64,000 nt of DNA from Datisca glomerata (GCA_003255025.1 QANY01003934.1:806001-870000); one strand, 5' to 3'; positions 34,364-46,673 are shown, counted from the first letter of the stretch. The notes: generated by a model not told the origin, from the sequence alone. Numbers and translations are program-made.

Positions 34364-36534
34364 GGGACAACTTTGCTGCGTTGTTCTCGAAGAAAAATGA
34401 TGCAAAGCTGCAACTTATGGAGAAAGACCTTCTCTCAATAACACAACACGACATGACGATAAGCCAATATTTTACTAAGGTAAAGTCTCCCTCTGGTGAA
34501 ATCTTTGTATTAGACTCTTTTGGTGGCATATCTAATTCTAGATTTGGAAGAATAATCATTCATGGATTGAGGCAAGAATATAGAAGTTTTATTACTGCTA
34601 TACAAGGTTGGTCAATCCAACCATCTCTTGTGGAGTTCGAAAATTTGCTAGCTGATCAGGATGCGTTACTAAGCAAAATTCTATAGCCTCATCTAAGAAT
34701 GATGATGAAGCACTCTTTAGTAATAATAGAAAAGGTCGACCTGTAAAAATACTCACTGAAGAATGAAGAAAGACGGTGACCAAGATAGTCAACATAGAAG
34801 TCCTCAACAAAATGGAGCACAGAAGAAAGACAACATGAGTGATCAACTTTGACAACATAGAATATTTGGTGGAAAATTCTATAATTGCAGAAAGAAGGGC
34901 CATTTGGCCAAAGACTGTTGGTCGACCCATAAACACTCTTAAGTAATAATAGAAAAGGTTGACCCATAAGAAATACTCACTGAAGAATGAAGAAAGACAG
35001 TGACCAAGATAGTCGACACAGAAGTCCTCAACAAAAGGGAGCACAGAAGAAAGACAACATGAGTGGTCAACTTTGACAACATATAATATTTGATGGAGAA
35101 TTCTATAATTGCAGAAAGAAAGGCCATTTGGCTAAAGACTGCTGATCGAAGAAGAAAATAGCAGAGAGCGATGCAATTATGTCAAGTGCCAAACGGACGA
35201 TTGACGAAGAATGGGACAATGAAGCCTTTTTCACTATAGATGAAGAAGTATTTCTAACGCCTACTGTTCCAGGCTCGATCTACTACTACAACGATTGGAT
35301 AGTTGACTCTGGATGCTTAAATCATATGGCATAAGACAAATAGAAGTTACAAAATATGATCAAGTATAAAAGGAGGTTACATGGTAGTCGCAACTAACAA
35401 CTCAAGATTTCCGATCGCCCATATCAGTAAAACAATAATCATGCCATAATTTAGTCCAGATAAAATAACACTCAAGGATGTCTATCATGTACATGGAATG
35501 AAGAAAAATCTGATGTCAGTGATGCAATTTCTAGATTCAAATGACCGCGTTGTATTCGATCCCCACGATGTTAAAGTATATAGAGACCTTAAAATCTTTG
35601 GAACACAACCGATGGAGGGACAACGTTTAGAGTCAGTCTACGTAATGTCAGAAGAATCACCTTATCTGAATAATACTCGGAAGAACGAAACAGCAGATTC
35701 TTGGTATGCAAGGTTAGGACATGTGAGCTATCATAAACTCAAGGTAATGATGAATAATATATGTTGAAAGGTCTTCCTCGACTCGATTTTAGAGCAGAAA
35801 TTGTCTATGTCGATTGTCAATATGGTAAGGCACGTCAGTTAGTGTATGAAGACTTAAAGTTTTGAGCCAAGGCATCGTTGGAGCATGTCCATTCTAATGT
35901 ATTGGGGTGAGTAAAATAACCACCAATCAGTAGGATGCGATACATGGTTACATTCATTGATGACTTCTCATGGTGCGTGTGGGTGTTCTTTATGAAAGGA
36001 AAACCTAAAACATTCTCAAAGTTTAAGGAATTTAAAGAAATGGCAAGAAGATTCAATGCCTAGAAATGGAAAATGGTGATGATTGCACATCAGAAAAATT
36101 TTCACAGTACCAACAAGAATGTCACATACGCCACCAATATACATGCATAAATCACCACAACGGAATGGAGTAGCTGAGAGGAAGAATAATCACCTAGCAT
36201 AGACTTTTTGAAGAATGCTACATGAAAAGAATATGCCCGGAAGATTTTGGCCAGAATGTATGAGGATAGCTGCTCATGTGATAAACAGACTTCCCTTAGG
36301 GTTTGCTTCACCCTTTGAGAAACTGTCGGGTTGTAAGCGTGTAGCTAGCCACTTTCAATTCTTTGTCAATGTTTGCTACGTGTTCATGCCAAGTCATATA
36401 TATAGCAAGTTTGATAAAAAGGCTGTACGGTGTATCTTTGTAGGATACGATAGCCAATGGAAATGGTGGAAATATTATGACCCTACAAGTGGAAAGTGTT
36501 ATACGTCAAGGAATGTGGTGTTCGATGAAGCGCG
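34364..36534 (+). pseudogene. Copia C unit 3: gag (from capsid), protease, integrase, with an inner duplication
   Basis: Same block as units 1 and 2, again beginning inside gag. Its 113-codon frame 34345-34686 crosses the integrase/gag junction (FDETWDNFAALFSKKND). At 2171 bp it is about 200 bp longer because the zinc-knuckle region is duplicated (offset 223 bp, 34711 versus 34934). A protease remnant (WIVDSGCLNHM) lies near 35296, and integrase continues to 36530 with [10 protein letters not shown] at 35957 and RNVVFDEA at the end. Confidence 0.9.
34711..35156 (+). repeat. 223-bp tandem duplication of the zinc-knuckle region in unit 3
   Basis: 34711-34933 and 34934-35156 both run from CACTCTT(T/A)AGTAATAATAG through the basic linker and the knuckle (FYNCRKKGHLAKDC in both). 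Confidence 0.85.
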
Positions 36535-36795
36535 AGGCACCTTTGCTGCCCTGTTCTCAAAGAAGAATGGTGCAAGGCTACAACTTATGGAGAACGAGCT
36601 TCTCTCAATTTTACAACGCGACATGATGATAAGCCAATATTTTACTAAGGTAAAGTCTCTTTCTGATGAAATCTTTCCATTAGACTCTTCTGGTGGCAAA
36701 TCTAATTTTAGAGTTGGAAGAATAACCATTCATGGATTGAGGTAAGAGTATAGAAGTTTTATTACTGCTATACAAGGTTGGTCGACCCAACCTTA
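36535..36795 (+). pseudogene. Copia C fourth partial gag segment
   Basis: After the integrase C-terminus of unit 3, gag begins again (FAALFSKKNGARLQLMENELLS) and runs to TQGWSTQP-like sequence at about 36788. There it breaks off and, after a short repeated word (TATAGAAGTTTTATTACTGCTA, at 36749 and 36794), joins RT. Confidence 0.85.
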
Positions 36796-38080
36796 CTATA
36801 GAAGTTTTATTACTGCTAGAATTTAGGTCCTGCTAGCACTCGCATCAAGTAAGGACTGGAGACTATGATAGATAGATGTGAAGAATTCCTTTCTACATGG
36901 AGAAGTAGATTGGGAAATCTATATAGTCCAACCAAGGGGGTTCGAAGATAAATCTCATCCTTACTATACATGTAAACTGAGAAAGGCGCTCTATGGATTA
37001 AAGCAGGCACGAAGAGCATGGTATGGTAAGATTGTTGAGATCTTAGTAGATAGTGGAAATTTCATGGCGCATGCAGATTCAAGCTTATTCGTCAAGGTAA
37101 AAGAAGCAAAAATCAAGGTTGCACTAGTATACGTGGATGATCTCGTCATGACAGGCGATGATGAATTAGAAATTTGTCAAATGAAGGAGAATCTGTTAGT
37201 CGACTTTTAAATGAAGGAGCTTGGAGAATTGAAACACTTCCTTGGATTAAAAGTTTGTCGAACTAAGGAAGGTTTATTTCTCTACCGACAAAAGTACGCA
37301 AATGACTTATTGCAAAGATTCAGAATGGTCGAGTGCAAGCCCATCTCAACACTTATGGAAGTCAATGCCAAGTTATGTGCTCATGGAGGCAAGGATTTAC
37401 AAGATGTGACAATGTACCGACAACTAGTTGGTAGTCTGATTTACCTAACATTAACTCGACCATATATTTCATATGCAATTGGCGTAGTGAGTTGATATAT
37501 GCAATATCCCAAGAAACATCATTTAGAAGCAGTATGACGAATATTGAGGCATGCCAGAGATACTATTGACTATGGTATCTTATATAAGAAAGGTGACACG
37601 TTTAAGATAGATGGATACTGCAATGCTGATTATGCTGGAGATCATGATACTCGTCGATCAACAACTGGATATGTGTTCAAGCTTTGATTTAGAGTTGTAT
37701 CTTGGTGTAGAAAAATGTAACCAACTCTGTCCTTATCAACCATATAAGCAAAGTATACAGTAGCAGCAATGGCAGCTCATGAGAGTATTTGGCAAATGTA
37801 ACTGAAGAAGGACCTACACCAGTTTACAAACTATGTCATGCCACTTTACTACGATAATTAGTATGCTATTCGTCTAGCAGAAAATCCAATTTTCCATGCC
37901 CAGATGAAGCATGTGGAGGTGCATTATCATTTTCTAGGTGAAAAAGTACTGCAAAAAGAACTGGAGATGGACCAAGTAAAGAGTGAAGATCAAGTAGTAG
38001 ACTTGTTTACTGAAGGGCTCATCACTACAAGGTTTTAGAAGCTAAGAGAGCAATTAAGCATGAGAAAGAGGAAAAATGAG
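36796..38080 (+). pseudogene. Copia C reverse transcriptase and RNase H, 5'-truncated
   Basis: The first part of RT is missing; homology starts around [17 protein letters not shown] (36870). The segment 36878-37210 is open and has [11 protein letters not shown] and the catalytic motif [14 protein letters not shown]. After one stop, 37211-37495 continues (MKELGELKHFLGLKV; LVGSLIYLTLTRP). RNase H motifs follow with scattered stops ([27 protein letters not shown]). There is no recognisable polypurine tract directly before the 3' LTR, where the frame runs on. Confidence 0.9.
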
Positions 38081-38100
38081 TCGGTGCTGAAGGGTAAAAA

Positions 38101-38510
38101 TGTAGAGGTAGAACTGCCTCTAAGTGAAGGAGCTAGAAACTTCTAGCATTGGGCTTAGAGGTAGCACCTCCTTTAAGTGAAGGAGCAAGAAACTTCTAGC
38201 ATTGGGCTTAAGCCCATGTGCTAGATTTTTTTAGCACTTTGGCAAAGTCGGTTACTAATTGACTTAGAAGCTTATAAATATGACCTTGTTTCTTTGTGTG
38301 TGTGACAAAAAATAAGTGTCTGTTCAAAGAGTTCCAAAGAAGTAATATAATGAGTGTGAGTTAGGGTGTGAGTAGTGTAGTGTGTTATGGTAGTGTAAAG
38401 AGAGTCTATAAGTCTTGGTTGTTGTAAAACTAAGGAGTGCTTGGTGTAATTGCTTTTGATCATAATAAAAGTAATTACATTATTTTCACCACATGTCTTT
38501 TTGTCCAACA
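38101..38510 (+). repeat. Copia C 3' LTR (410 bp)
   Basis: It begins TGTAGAGGTAG and ends TTTTTGTCCAACA. The first part is tandemly duplicated (offset 53 bp, 38103 versus 38156), which the 5' LTR lacks. TATAAATA lies near 38274. Confidence 0.9.
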
Positions 38511-39112
38511 AAAATCTCATAAAAATGAGAAGAGAAAAAAATTCATAGTACTGAAAAAATATAAGGAATTATCTAATTATCAGTCATCATATTATGCTGA
38601 ACCTATTGATGACACAATTTTTTTTATGATTCTAGGTATATTTTTCATTAGGAATTAGTTACCAAAATAAATTGTCACCTTAATTTTGATGAGTACTCAA
38701 ATAATTTTTTTTTTTTGTTAAAAAAACAAGAATTGTAAAAGCCCCACTCTTTCTAGAACCACGTGGAGAGTGGCCCATAATGAAAAATATTCGTAGTCAT
38801 TATTGATCTGTATTGTGTGTGTTTAAATATGATATTTTATACAATAATATTATTTTTTTTTTCAAAAAATACACATGATATAGATAAATAATGAAGGGTT
38901 ATTTGAAAAATTATACCATTTTCAAATTGACTAAATAATTTTATACCTCCTTGAAAATAAGGAATTTTATATCTCTGGCTCATCAACTAAACATCACCAC
39001 TTGTAATCTCTATTTTTCCTCATCATTTCTTTTTTCTTTTCCAATGTACATTTCAAATCAATTTAATTATCTTTTCTTCTTCTTATTATTTCTTTTACAA
39101 CAAAGCTTCTTC
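38511..39112. other. AT-rich spacer, nothing recognised
   Basis: Contains homopolymer T runs (38707, 38851) and short frames without domains. Confidence 0.4.
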
Positions 39113-40250
39113 TTCTACTTGAAAAGTTCAAGTAGTTTTTTATGACTACTTGAATCCTTCAAATAGTTTTTTTGTCAGTCAACACACATACACCAGGTGA
39201 CTACTTGAAGAGTTCAAGTAGTTGTTTATAACTACTTCAATTCTTCAAGTATTTGTTTATAACTACTTCAACCCTTCAAGTATTTGTTTATAACTACTTC
39301 AACCCTTCAAGTAGTTATTTGTGACTACTTGAAGGGTTCAAGTAGTTGTCTTTTTTTGTTAGTCAACTACCCATACATCAGGTTACTACTTGAAAAATTC
39401 AAATAGTTGTTTATGTCTACTTGAATCCTTCAAGTAGTTATTTTTTATTTGGTCTGTTAGGAACTCAAATACTAGGTGACTACTTGAATGTATTAATTAG
39501 TTTTTATGACTACTTGAACCATTCAAGTAGCTTTTTATAACTATTTGAACCTTTTTTACGTAAAAAAGAGAGGAGAAAATGAACATTAAATACTTGAAGG
39601 GTTCAAGTAGATTTTATGACTACTTGAACCCTTCAAGTACTTATTGTTTTCATTAGTTAGCAAACCAGACATCGGGTGACTACTTGAATGGTTCAAGTAG
39701 TTTTTTTATCAGTCAACAATCCATACACCATGTGATTACTTGAAGGGCTAAAGTAGTTGTGACTACTTGAACAGTTCTAGTTATGATTTTAATTCTGAAA
39801 GTCAAATTAAGTAACTACTTGAAGGATTTAAGTAGTTGTATTTGAATACTTGAACCATTCAAATAGCAATTTTGATTTTGAAAGTCAAAATAAGTAACTA
39901 CTTGGAGGGTTTAAGTAGTTGTATTTGACCACTTGAACTCTTCAAGTAGTTATTTTTATTTTGAAAGTCATATCAAGTAGCTATTTGAGGGGTTCAAGCA
40001 GTTGTATCTATCTACTTGAACCCTTCAAGTAGTGATTTTGATTCTGGAAGTCAAAATAGTTAACTACTTGAAGAGTTCAAAGGGTTCACGCTACTTGAAC
40101 TCTTCAAGTAGTTATTTTGATTTTGGAAGTCAAATCAAGCAACTACTTGAAAGGTTCAAGTAATTATATATGACTAATTGAACCCTTCAAGTAGTTATTT
40201 GTTTTGACTTTCAGAATCAAAATCACTACTTGAAGGATTAGAGTAGGAAG
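39113..40250. repeat. Repeat island of the interrupted palindrome CTACTTGAA-N-TTCAAGTAG
   Basis: Across about 1.1 kb the 9-bp word CTACTTGAA and its reverse complement TTCAAGTAG alternate, often as CTACTTGAACCCTTCAAGTAG. TTCAAGTAG occurs exactly about a dozen times, with many one-base variants. Linkers such as TTTTGATTTTGAAAGTCAA also recur. Each pair can form a hairpin. No coding capacity. Confidence 0.9.
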
Positions 40251-40730
40251 ATACAACTAGGCTTATTAAGTTACCACCCTTGATACAAGCATTTCTATAT
40301 ATACCACATTAACATTTCTCCTTTTCCAATGTGGGATTTCTACAATTCCGATCTATTTTTTCATTCTCATTTAACTCAATTTGGGAGATAATTTTCCATT
40401 CATCTCCAAACCAGTTTTGTCAAATTAATAGCCGATTTCGATATACTCGCGGAGGAGAACTTAAATATTCGATGTACTTACAATTTTATGTAGTGGGTCC
40501 CACCTAATGGTCTACAAAAATGGTGTACAAAATACCCATTTTCCAACAATCATTCATCTCTCTGTTATATCCTTTCACAATAGAGTATGATGAAATTATT
40601 ACCTACTCAATGGATATACCTTTCAAACTTAAATTTCTTTCTTTTTCTTATGATGAGAAATTAAAAACTTTAAAACAAAATTCAATCTCCAAAACTGTCA
40701 ATTTAATTTTCTGTAAATAAACAATTATGT
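40251..40730. other. Spacer, no gene recognised
   Basis: One frame of 66 codons (40520-40720) has no recognisable domain. Confidence 0.35.
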
Positions 40731-43700
40731 TTTCTTCAAGAAGAAGTAAAATTTAAAAGAGTTGAAGAACGAGTCCAAAATTTTATTCTTCAAAAAAAAA
40801 ATTAAAATCTTTGAAGAAAAATTGCAAGGAATTATGTGCTGACATCCCTAATGCCTTCTGGCATAGAAAATGACACATGGTCAACCTACTTTATGTTGAG
40901 TGATCTGATGAAAAACGTATCCTTACGAAGTCATGATCAATTAAGATGAATTCTGAAATACTCAAATTCTGCAAAAAGAAAATTGCAGATCTCCTTAATA
41001 AAAATATTATCAGGATGAGCAAATCTATTTGGTTATGCCCTACCTTTTATGTACAAAAGATCAGTGAAATTGAACGAGGAGTTACTAAGTTAGTCATCAA
41101 CTACAAGCCCTAAGTATTGTAATAGAATGGATAAGATATCCTATTCCTAACGAGAGAGACTTAATCAACAGACATGGTGTTGTTGTTGTATTCTCAAAAT
41201 CTGACACGAAATCTGAATTTTGGTAAATCTAAATAAATGAGAATGATAAATATAAAACTATGTTTATGACTGGATTTGGTCATTATTAATGGAGTATAAT
41301 GTTATTAAGGCTTAAAATTCTCCTAGTGAATTTCAAAATATAAATAATGGAATTATCAATTGTTCATATTGATGATGTTCTAATATTTTCAAAATCAATT
41401 GATCAGCACTAGTGACGTCTCGAATTGTTTGTTAGAATAATAAAATAAAATGGTTTGTTTATTTCTACAAGCAAAATCAAATTATTTCAGTCTAAATCAT
41501 ATTTCTAGGATTTGAGGTTAGTCATTCAATTATTAAGCCAATTAATCGAGTCATACAATTCGCTAAAAAATTCCTAGATGAAATCCTGAATCAAAATCAA
41601 ATACATTTCTTAGGATCTCTCAATTACATCTCTAATTTCTATAACAATTTTAGAGTTGATTGAAAACCACTCTTTGAGATACTCAAGAAGAACCCCCTAT
41701 CCCGGACTCATGTCCATGCCAATTTAATAAAAAATGATTAAAACGTATGTTAAGGCCCTTCCCAGTCTTGGCATCCCCACTATTAATTATTTCAAAATTA
41801 TTCAAATTGATGCCTCTGAACTTGGATATGGGGGTATCATGTTGTAAAAAAACCTCTCCAGAATCACTCGAACAAATTGTCAGGTTTACCTCTTGAACAT
41901 GGTCCCAATCATAATTTAATTATAATACCATTGACAAATCTTAGTTGGTGTGTTATGTAATTGAGAATTTTAAGATGACTTATTAAATGAGTATCTTCTC
42001 TTAAAAATTGATTGTAAATCCGCAAAACATATTTTGGAAAAGAATATTAAAGATGTTACTTTGAAACAAATATTTGCTAGATGACAGGCTATTCTCAGTA
42101 TCTTCGAATTTGAAAATTAATTCATTCAGGGAGTTAATAATTTGATATCTGACTTTCTTACTCGTCAACTCTCGTAGGGTAGAAAAGACAGGGTCTAAAA
42201 CCTAAGCTAGGGCCCCAAGGCCCAAGTTGAAGGGGAGTAATCGACTCCATAATTCGCCCTCAAGGCTCAAATTAAGGAGGAGTCTTCTTGTAACGCCCCG
42301 ATCCCCGCGGGTTTAACGATGAAAATTCACTTACACAAAGCATAGACATTTATCACACATGGATCACATTACGATGCAAATTCACTTACACAAAGCATAT
42401 ACATTTATCACACATAAGTTCACTTACCTGAAGCGGAAGAATGAAACTAAACAATTAATGACCTGAAATCCAAAAATATATAATCACTAAATTGTTTTGA
42501 AATAATTCAATACAAACACATTTTAAATATCATAAAAAGAAAATAGAGATTTAATTAAAAAAATGCAAAGCAACGTTGGAAAACAATGCTTTGGGTCAAA
42601 AATCGAAAGATCAAACTTGGCCAAATGGTTTAGACTGGGCTTGTTCAGACCAGTCCGGTACGGTTGGTTCGGTCTGGGTTAGGTTGGACCGGATCAAATG
42701 GATCTGGGTTGCCTGAAATGGTTCGGGTCAGAATGATCTGGGTCGGGTGAGCAAACAACTGGGTAGTAAGACGTAGTTGAAATTCGAACAGGGAAAGATG
42801 GAAATAATGAGAAAAAGAAAGAAAGGGGAAGAGGGCATCGCCGACGATCAACCGACGGTGATGGCAGGAGTAGAGGGAGAAAGAGAGTGAGAGAGAAGGA
42901 AGAAGCAGAGATAGACAGAGAAACATAAAATGAGAGAGTGAAAAAGAGGAAGAAGAAACAGAAAAGGGACGAGGATCTCACGGGCGATGGAATCATCGGT
43001 GGTGGCAGAACCAGGGAGAGAGAAAGAGAGGAGAAGCTTACCGAATGAAACGTGGCAGTGGCGGAGATGAATCACATAGAAGAGCCTTGGAGAAGAAGGA
43101 GTCGAAAATAACTTCTATAGAATTAAAGAAGAAAATCAGAGGGAGGGAGAGGGAATTCAGAGGGAGGACAGAAAGAGATAAGCTTAAACAAGTGGAAATA
43201 AATATTAGAATCTTACCGCTTAGAAGATGAAGAACGCAGAGGCAGAGAAGAGAGATAGATGGTTGCAACTAAAAGAAGGACAAACATAAGGTAGTTAATG
43301 TCTGGGAGAGAGTGGTGGTCTCGCTTGAGATAAAAAAAACGAGAGAGTAGGGGGAGATAGTTAAGATATAGCACGTGGGTGTGAGAGAGACAAATGAGAT
43401 TGGTGTGAGTGAGATTAATTACAGGGGTGAGGTTGCCGAATCAAGGATAAACAATTAGGGTTTTTGATAAGGTGTATGGATATGTACGGTGTGAGTGAGC
43501 TAAAATTTTATAATATAAAATAAAACTCTTTTAAAATTGAAAAAATTAATTTTAAACTAAACCATATATAATAAATTGTTTTGCCAAAATAACAAATAAT
43601 CCCTTTTTAAAATCACTTTATCATTTAAATCAATTTTATGAAAATTTTGCTTTATGAATGATCGGGATATTACACTTCTACTCCACTAAGCGCAAATGAC

Positions 43701-43802
43701 AATCCTTAGGACCTTCAAACCTAACTATCAATCAGCATTAGTCAACTAATTTGACCCGTTTTCAAATTTTCAAGCTTTTGAGGCCCAACCTCTCAACCAA
43801 GA
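40731..43802 (+). pseudogene. Endogenous caulimovirid-like fragment, arm A of an inverted repeat
   Basis: Degraded pararetrovirus-derived pol sequence on the plus strand. An RT region is readable at about 41010-41400, with the catalytic HIDDVLIFSKS at about 41367, and an RNase H region at about 41740-42180, with DASELGYGG at 41809. Frames are broken by many stops and small indels, so no functional protein is encoded. Similarity by eye is to plant pararetroviruses (Caulimoviridae, petuvirus/florendovirus-like); genus not certain. A 1386-bp solo LTR (42289-43674) splits the arm after the pol end. The whole arm recurs inverted at 44963-46472. Confidence 0.75.
42289..43674. mobile_element. Solo LTR, 1386 bp, with perfect 5-bp target duplication
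   Basis: It begins TGTAACGCCCCGAT and ends ATCGGGATATTACA (TG...CA, with near-matching inverted ends). CTTCT occurs directly outside both ends (42284-42288 and 43675-43679). The start TGTAACGCCCC is typical of plant Ty3/gypsy LTRs. The flanks join to restore similarity to arm B, confirming insertion. The interior is GA-rich (42780-43240), which generates long Ser/Leu-rich antisense frames that are not genes. Confidence 0.9.
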
Positions 43803-44962
43803 GTTCGAGTCTCCATTATTTCAGTCTTTTCCCAGTTTTACCTGTTTCGGGCAAAACTCGGTAATTTCAGCCGGAACGTTCCATTTTTAGCCAAAACAGA
43901 TTAAAATTGAGGCTGAAAAATTAGACCCCCTACACCGTTTTGGTTCCCCATCAGAACCAGAATGTTCCGGCCATTCCGGATGGAATGAATTGGTTTTGTC
44001 AACTAAGGTCTTTAGTCCTTTTAGCGTAGAAGAGGAAATTCAATACGTTTTACATGACCATTTTGAATTCCAAAAATATCTTTTTTCGGTGGGAGAAAAT
44101 TTTGATACTCCTAGATTACTGAAAATTTCTATACTCTCTAATATCACACGTTCACACGACTACACTTCATGTAAGTAAGGATGTGTATAGTCGGTTCGGT
44201 CCTATTTTTAGCATAAAAACCAGACCAGACCAAAATTCATGGTCTTACCATAATGAGGACCGAACAGACCAGTTATTTTCATATAAACTAATCCATCTTG
44301 ATTGTAAAATAAATTGTCAATTCAGTCAGGTTTTACGGTTTATCGATAATTTCTTTTAAGAGCTCTATCAATGAATTTAATCATACATATTTTTTCAAGT
44401 TTTTCATGCACTACATTAAAAAGTCTCATTTAAATCACAACATGGAAACTAAACATTAAAGAGAAAGAAGAGAAACCTTAAAGGAGTTAAATGTGAGAAA
44501 TAAGAATGGAGAGAAATATGAGAATATATATATCATATATAATTTTTTTTATAAAAAAATATGGATGAGAAAATTTATCATTTTCATGTAAGAATATTGT
44601 ATGTCATGCACCAATGTAGTCAAAATAATTGTATTATTTTTATTTAAAATATTTTTGAAATATAAAGGATGGTATTCTAATCCTCCATCATCACAATTTT
44701 TAAAGAATGAATGATAGATTATCTTTCCTTTAGTAATTTTAATTCAAATGGAATTCACAGATTTAGTTTCGACGAGCATATCCCTGTAGAAACCAAGATT
44801 CTTGTCATTGTGATGTAAGACACAATGGAAGTCTCGAATAAAGTGAGTTTTAGCTATTTGGGCTACATCTTTTAAATAAAAAAATATAGAGACTCGATAT
44901 GAAAGAGATTTTTACTGCAACTTTTTCTAATACATGAGGACGATTTTTTATAAGTTGCCATT
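43803..44962. other. Spacer between the inverted-repeat arms
   Basis: No counterpart on the other side of the palindrome and no gene recognised. Contains CGGTTCGGTCC and AACCAGACCAGACC words near 44195-44230, and a frame of 62 codons (43990-44178) without a domain. Confidence 0.4.
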
Positions 44963-46472
44963 GCTTGGTTGAAAGATTGAGCCTCAAAAGCTTAAAAATT
45001 TGAAAATGGGTCAAATTAGTTGACTAATGCTGATTGATAGTTAGGTTTGAAGGTCCTAAGGATTGTCATTTACGCTTAGGTTGGAGTAGAAGACTTCTCC
45101 TTAGTTTGAGCCTTGATGGTAAATTATGGAGTCGATTACTCCCCTTTAACTTAGGTATTGGGGCCCTAACTTAGGTTTTAGACCCCATCTTTTCTACCCC
45201 GCGAGAGTTCACGAGTAAGAAAGTCAGATATCCAATTGTTAACTCCCTGAATGATTTAATTGCCAAAATCGAAGATACTAAGAATAGACTGCCATCTACT
45301 AAATATTTGTTTCAATGTAACATTTTTAATATTCTTTTCCAAAACATGTTTTGCAGATTTACAATCAAATTTTAAGAGAAGATTTTTATTTAATAAGTCA
45401 TCTTAGAATATTTGATTACATAACACAACAACCAAGATTTGTTAATGGTACTATAATTAAACTGTGATTGGGACCATGTTCTAGAGGTAAACCTGGCAAT
45501 TTGTTAAGGTGATTCTGAAGAGATTTTTTTGCAACATGATAACCCCATATCCACGTTCAGAGGCATCAGTTTGAATAATTTTGAAAAGACTAATAGTGGG
45601 AATGTCCAGACTAGAAATAGCCTTAACATACATTTTAATCATTTTTTATGAAATTGACATGGACATGGCTTAATAATTGAATGATTGACCTCAAATCCAA
45701 GAAATATGATTTTAGACTGAAAATATTTGATTTTTCTTGCAGAAATAACCAAATCATTTTGTTTTATTATTTATCCTCACAAACAATTCAAGACGTCTCT
45801 AGTGCTGATCAATTGATTTTGAAAATATAAGAACACCATAAATATAGACAATTGATAATTCCATTATTTATATTTTGAAATTCATTGGGAGAATTTTAAG
45901 CCTTAATGACATTATACTCCATTAATAATGACCAAATTCAGTCATAAACGTAGTTTTATATTTATCATTCTCATTTATTTGGAATTACGAAAATCCAGAT
46001 TTCATGTCATATTTTGAGAATACAACAACAACACCATGTATGTTGATTAAGTCTCTCTCGTTAGGAATATGATATCTTATCCATTCTATTACAATATTTA
46101 AGGCTTTTTGTTGATGACTAACTTAGTAGCTCCTCGTTCAATTTCATTGACCTTTTGTACATAAAAGGTAGGGCTTGACTAAAGAGATTTGCTCATCCTG
46201 ATAATATTTTTATTAAGGAGGTATGCAATTTTCTTTTTGCAGAATTTGAGTATTTCAGAATTCATCTAAATTGGTCGTGCCTTCGTAGGAATGCGTTTTT
46301 CATCAGATCACTCGCCATAAAGTAGGTTGACCACTTGTTGTAGAAGGCATTAGGGATGTTAGCACATAATTCCTTGTAATTTTTTCTTCAAATATTTTAA
46401 TTTGTTTTTGAAGAAATTTTATTGGACTCATTCTTCCACTCTTTTGAATTTTACTTCTTCTTGAAGAAAATG
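44963..46472 (-). pseudogene. Endogenous caulimovirid-like fragment, arm B (inverted copy)
   Basis: Reverse complement of arm A in the same order: post-pol segment (45000-45200), RNase H (about 45190-45650), RT (about 45800-46210) and the upstream AAGAAGAAGT word at 46450. It is also full of stops and indels. It lacks the solo LTR found in arm A. The net length is about 170 bp shorter than arm A without its LTR, so deletions have occurred. Confidence 0.75.
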
Positions 46473-46673
46473 AGGCATTTCCCTCCTCATTTCCCTCCTC
46501 ATTTCCCTCCTCATTTTACACACTAAAGAAGCATTCTAACTCTTTTTTCTCTCAATTCTTGATCTCCACATTTTTTCTAATTTTTCTTGGTTCGGTTTTT
46601 TAGTCCGGTCCTGGTTCAGTTTTTGATTTGGTCCAGTTGAGTTTATTTTTTATTCTGTTGACTGTTTGGTATG

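Larger units (their letters stand above)
28870..38510 (+). mobile_element. Copia C: copia element with tandemly repeated gag-protease-integrase block
   Basis: 5' LTR 28870-30031 (carrying an 849-bp insertion), primer-binding site at 30034, 3' LTR 38101-38510. Flanking 5-mers are AAAAC and AAAAT, a likely mutated target duplication. The interior holds three successive gag-to-integrase units (30438-32397, 32398-34363, 34364-36534), a fourth start of gag, and one RT/RNase H segment. Many stops and frameshifts make all parts defective. Confidence 0.9.

Noticed and set aside
39113..40250. CRISPR-like alternation of repeat and spacer
   Set aside because: Spacers are not uniform in length, the repeat is a short palindrome with many variants, there are no cas genes, and the genome is a plant's.
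42645..43268. Several minus-strand frames of 75-100 codons rich in Ser, Leu and Phe
   Set aside because: They lie inside the solo LTR and reflect its GA-rich strand; no domain and no start context.
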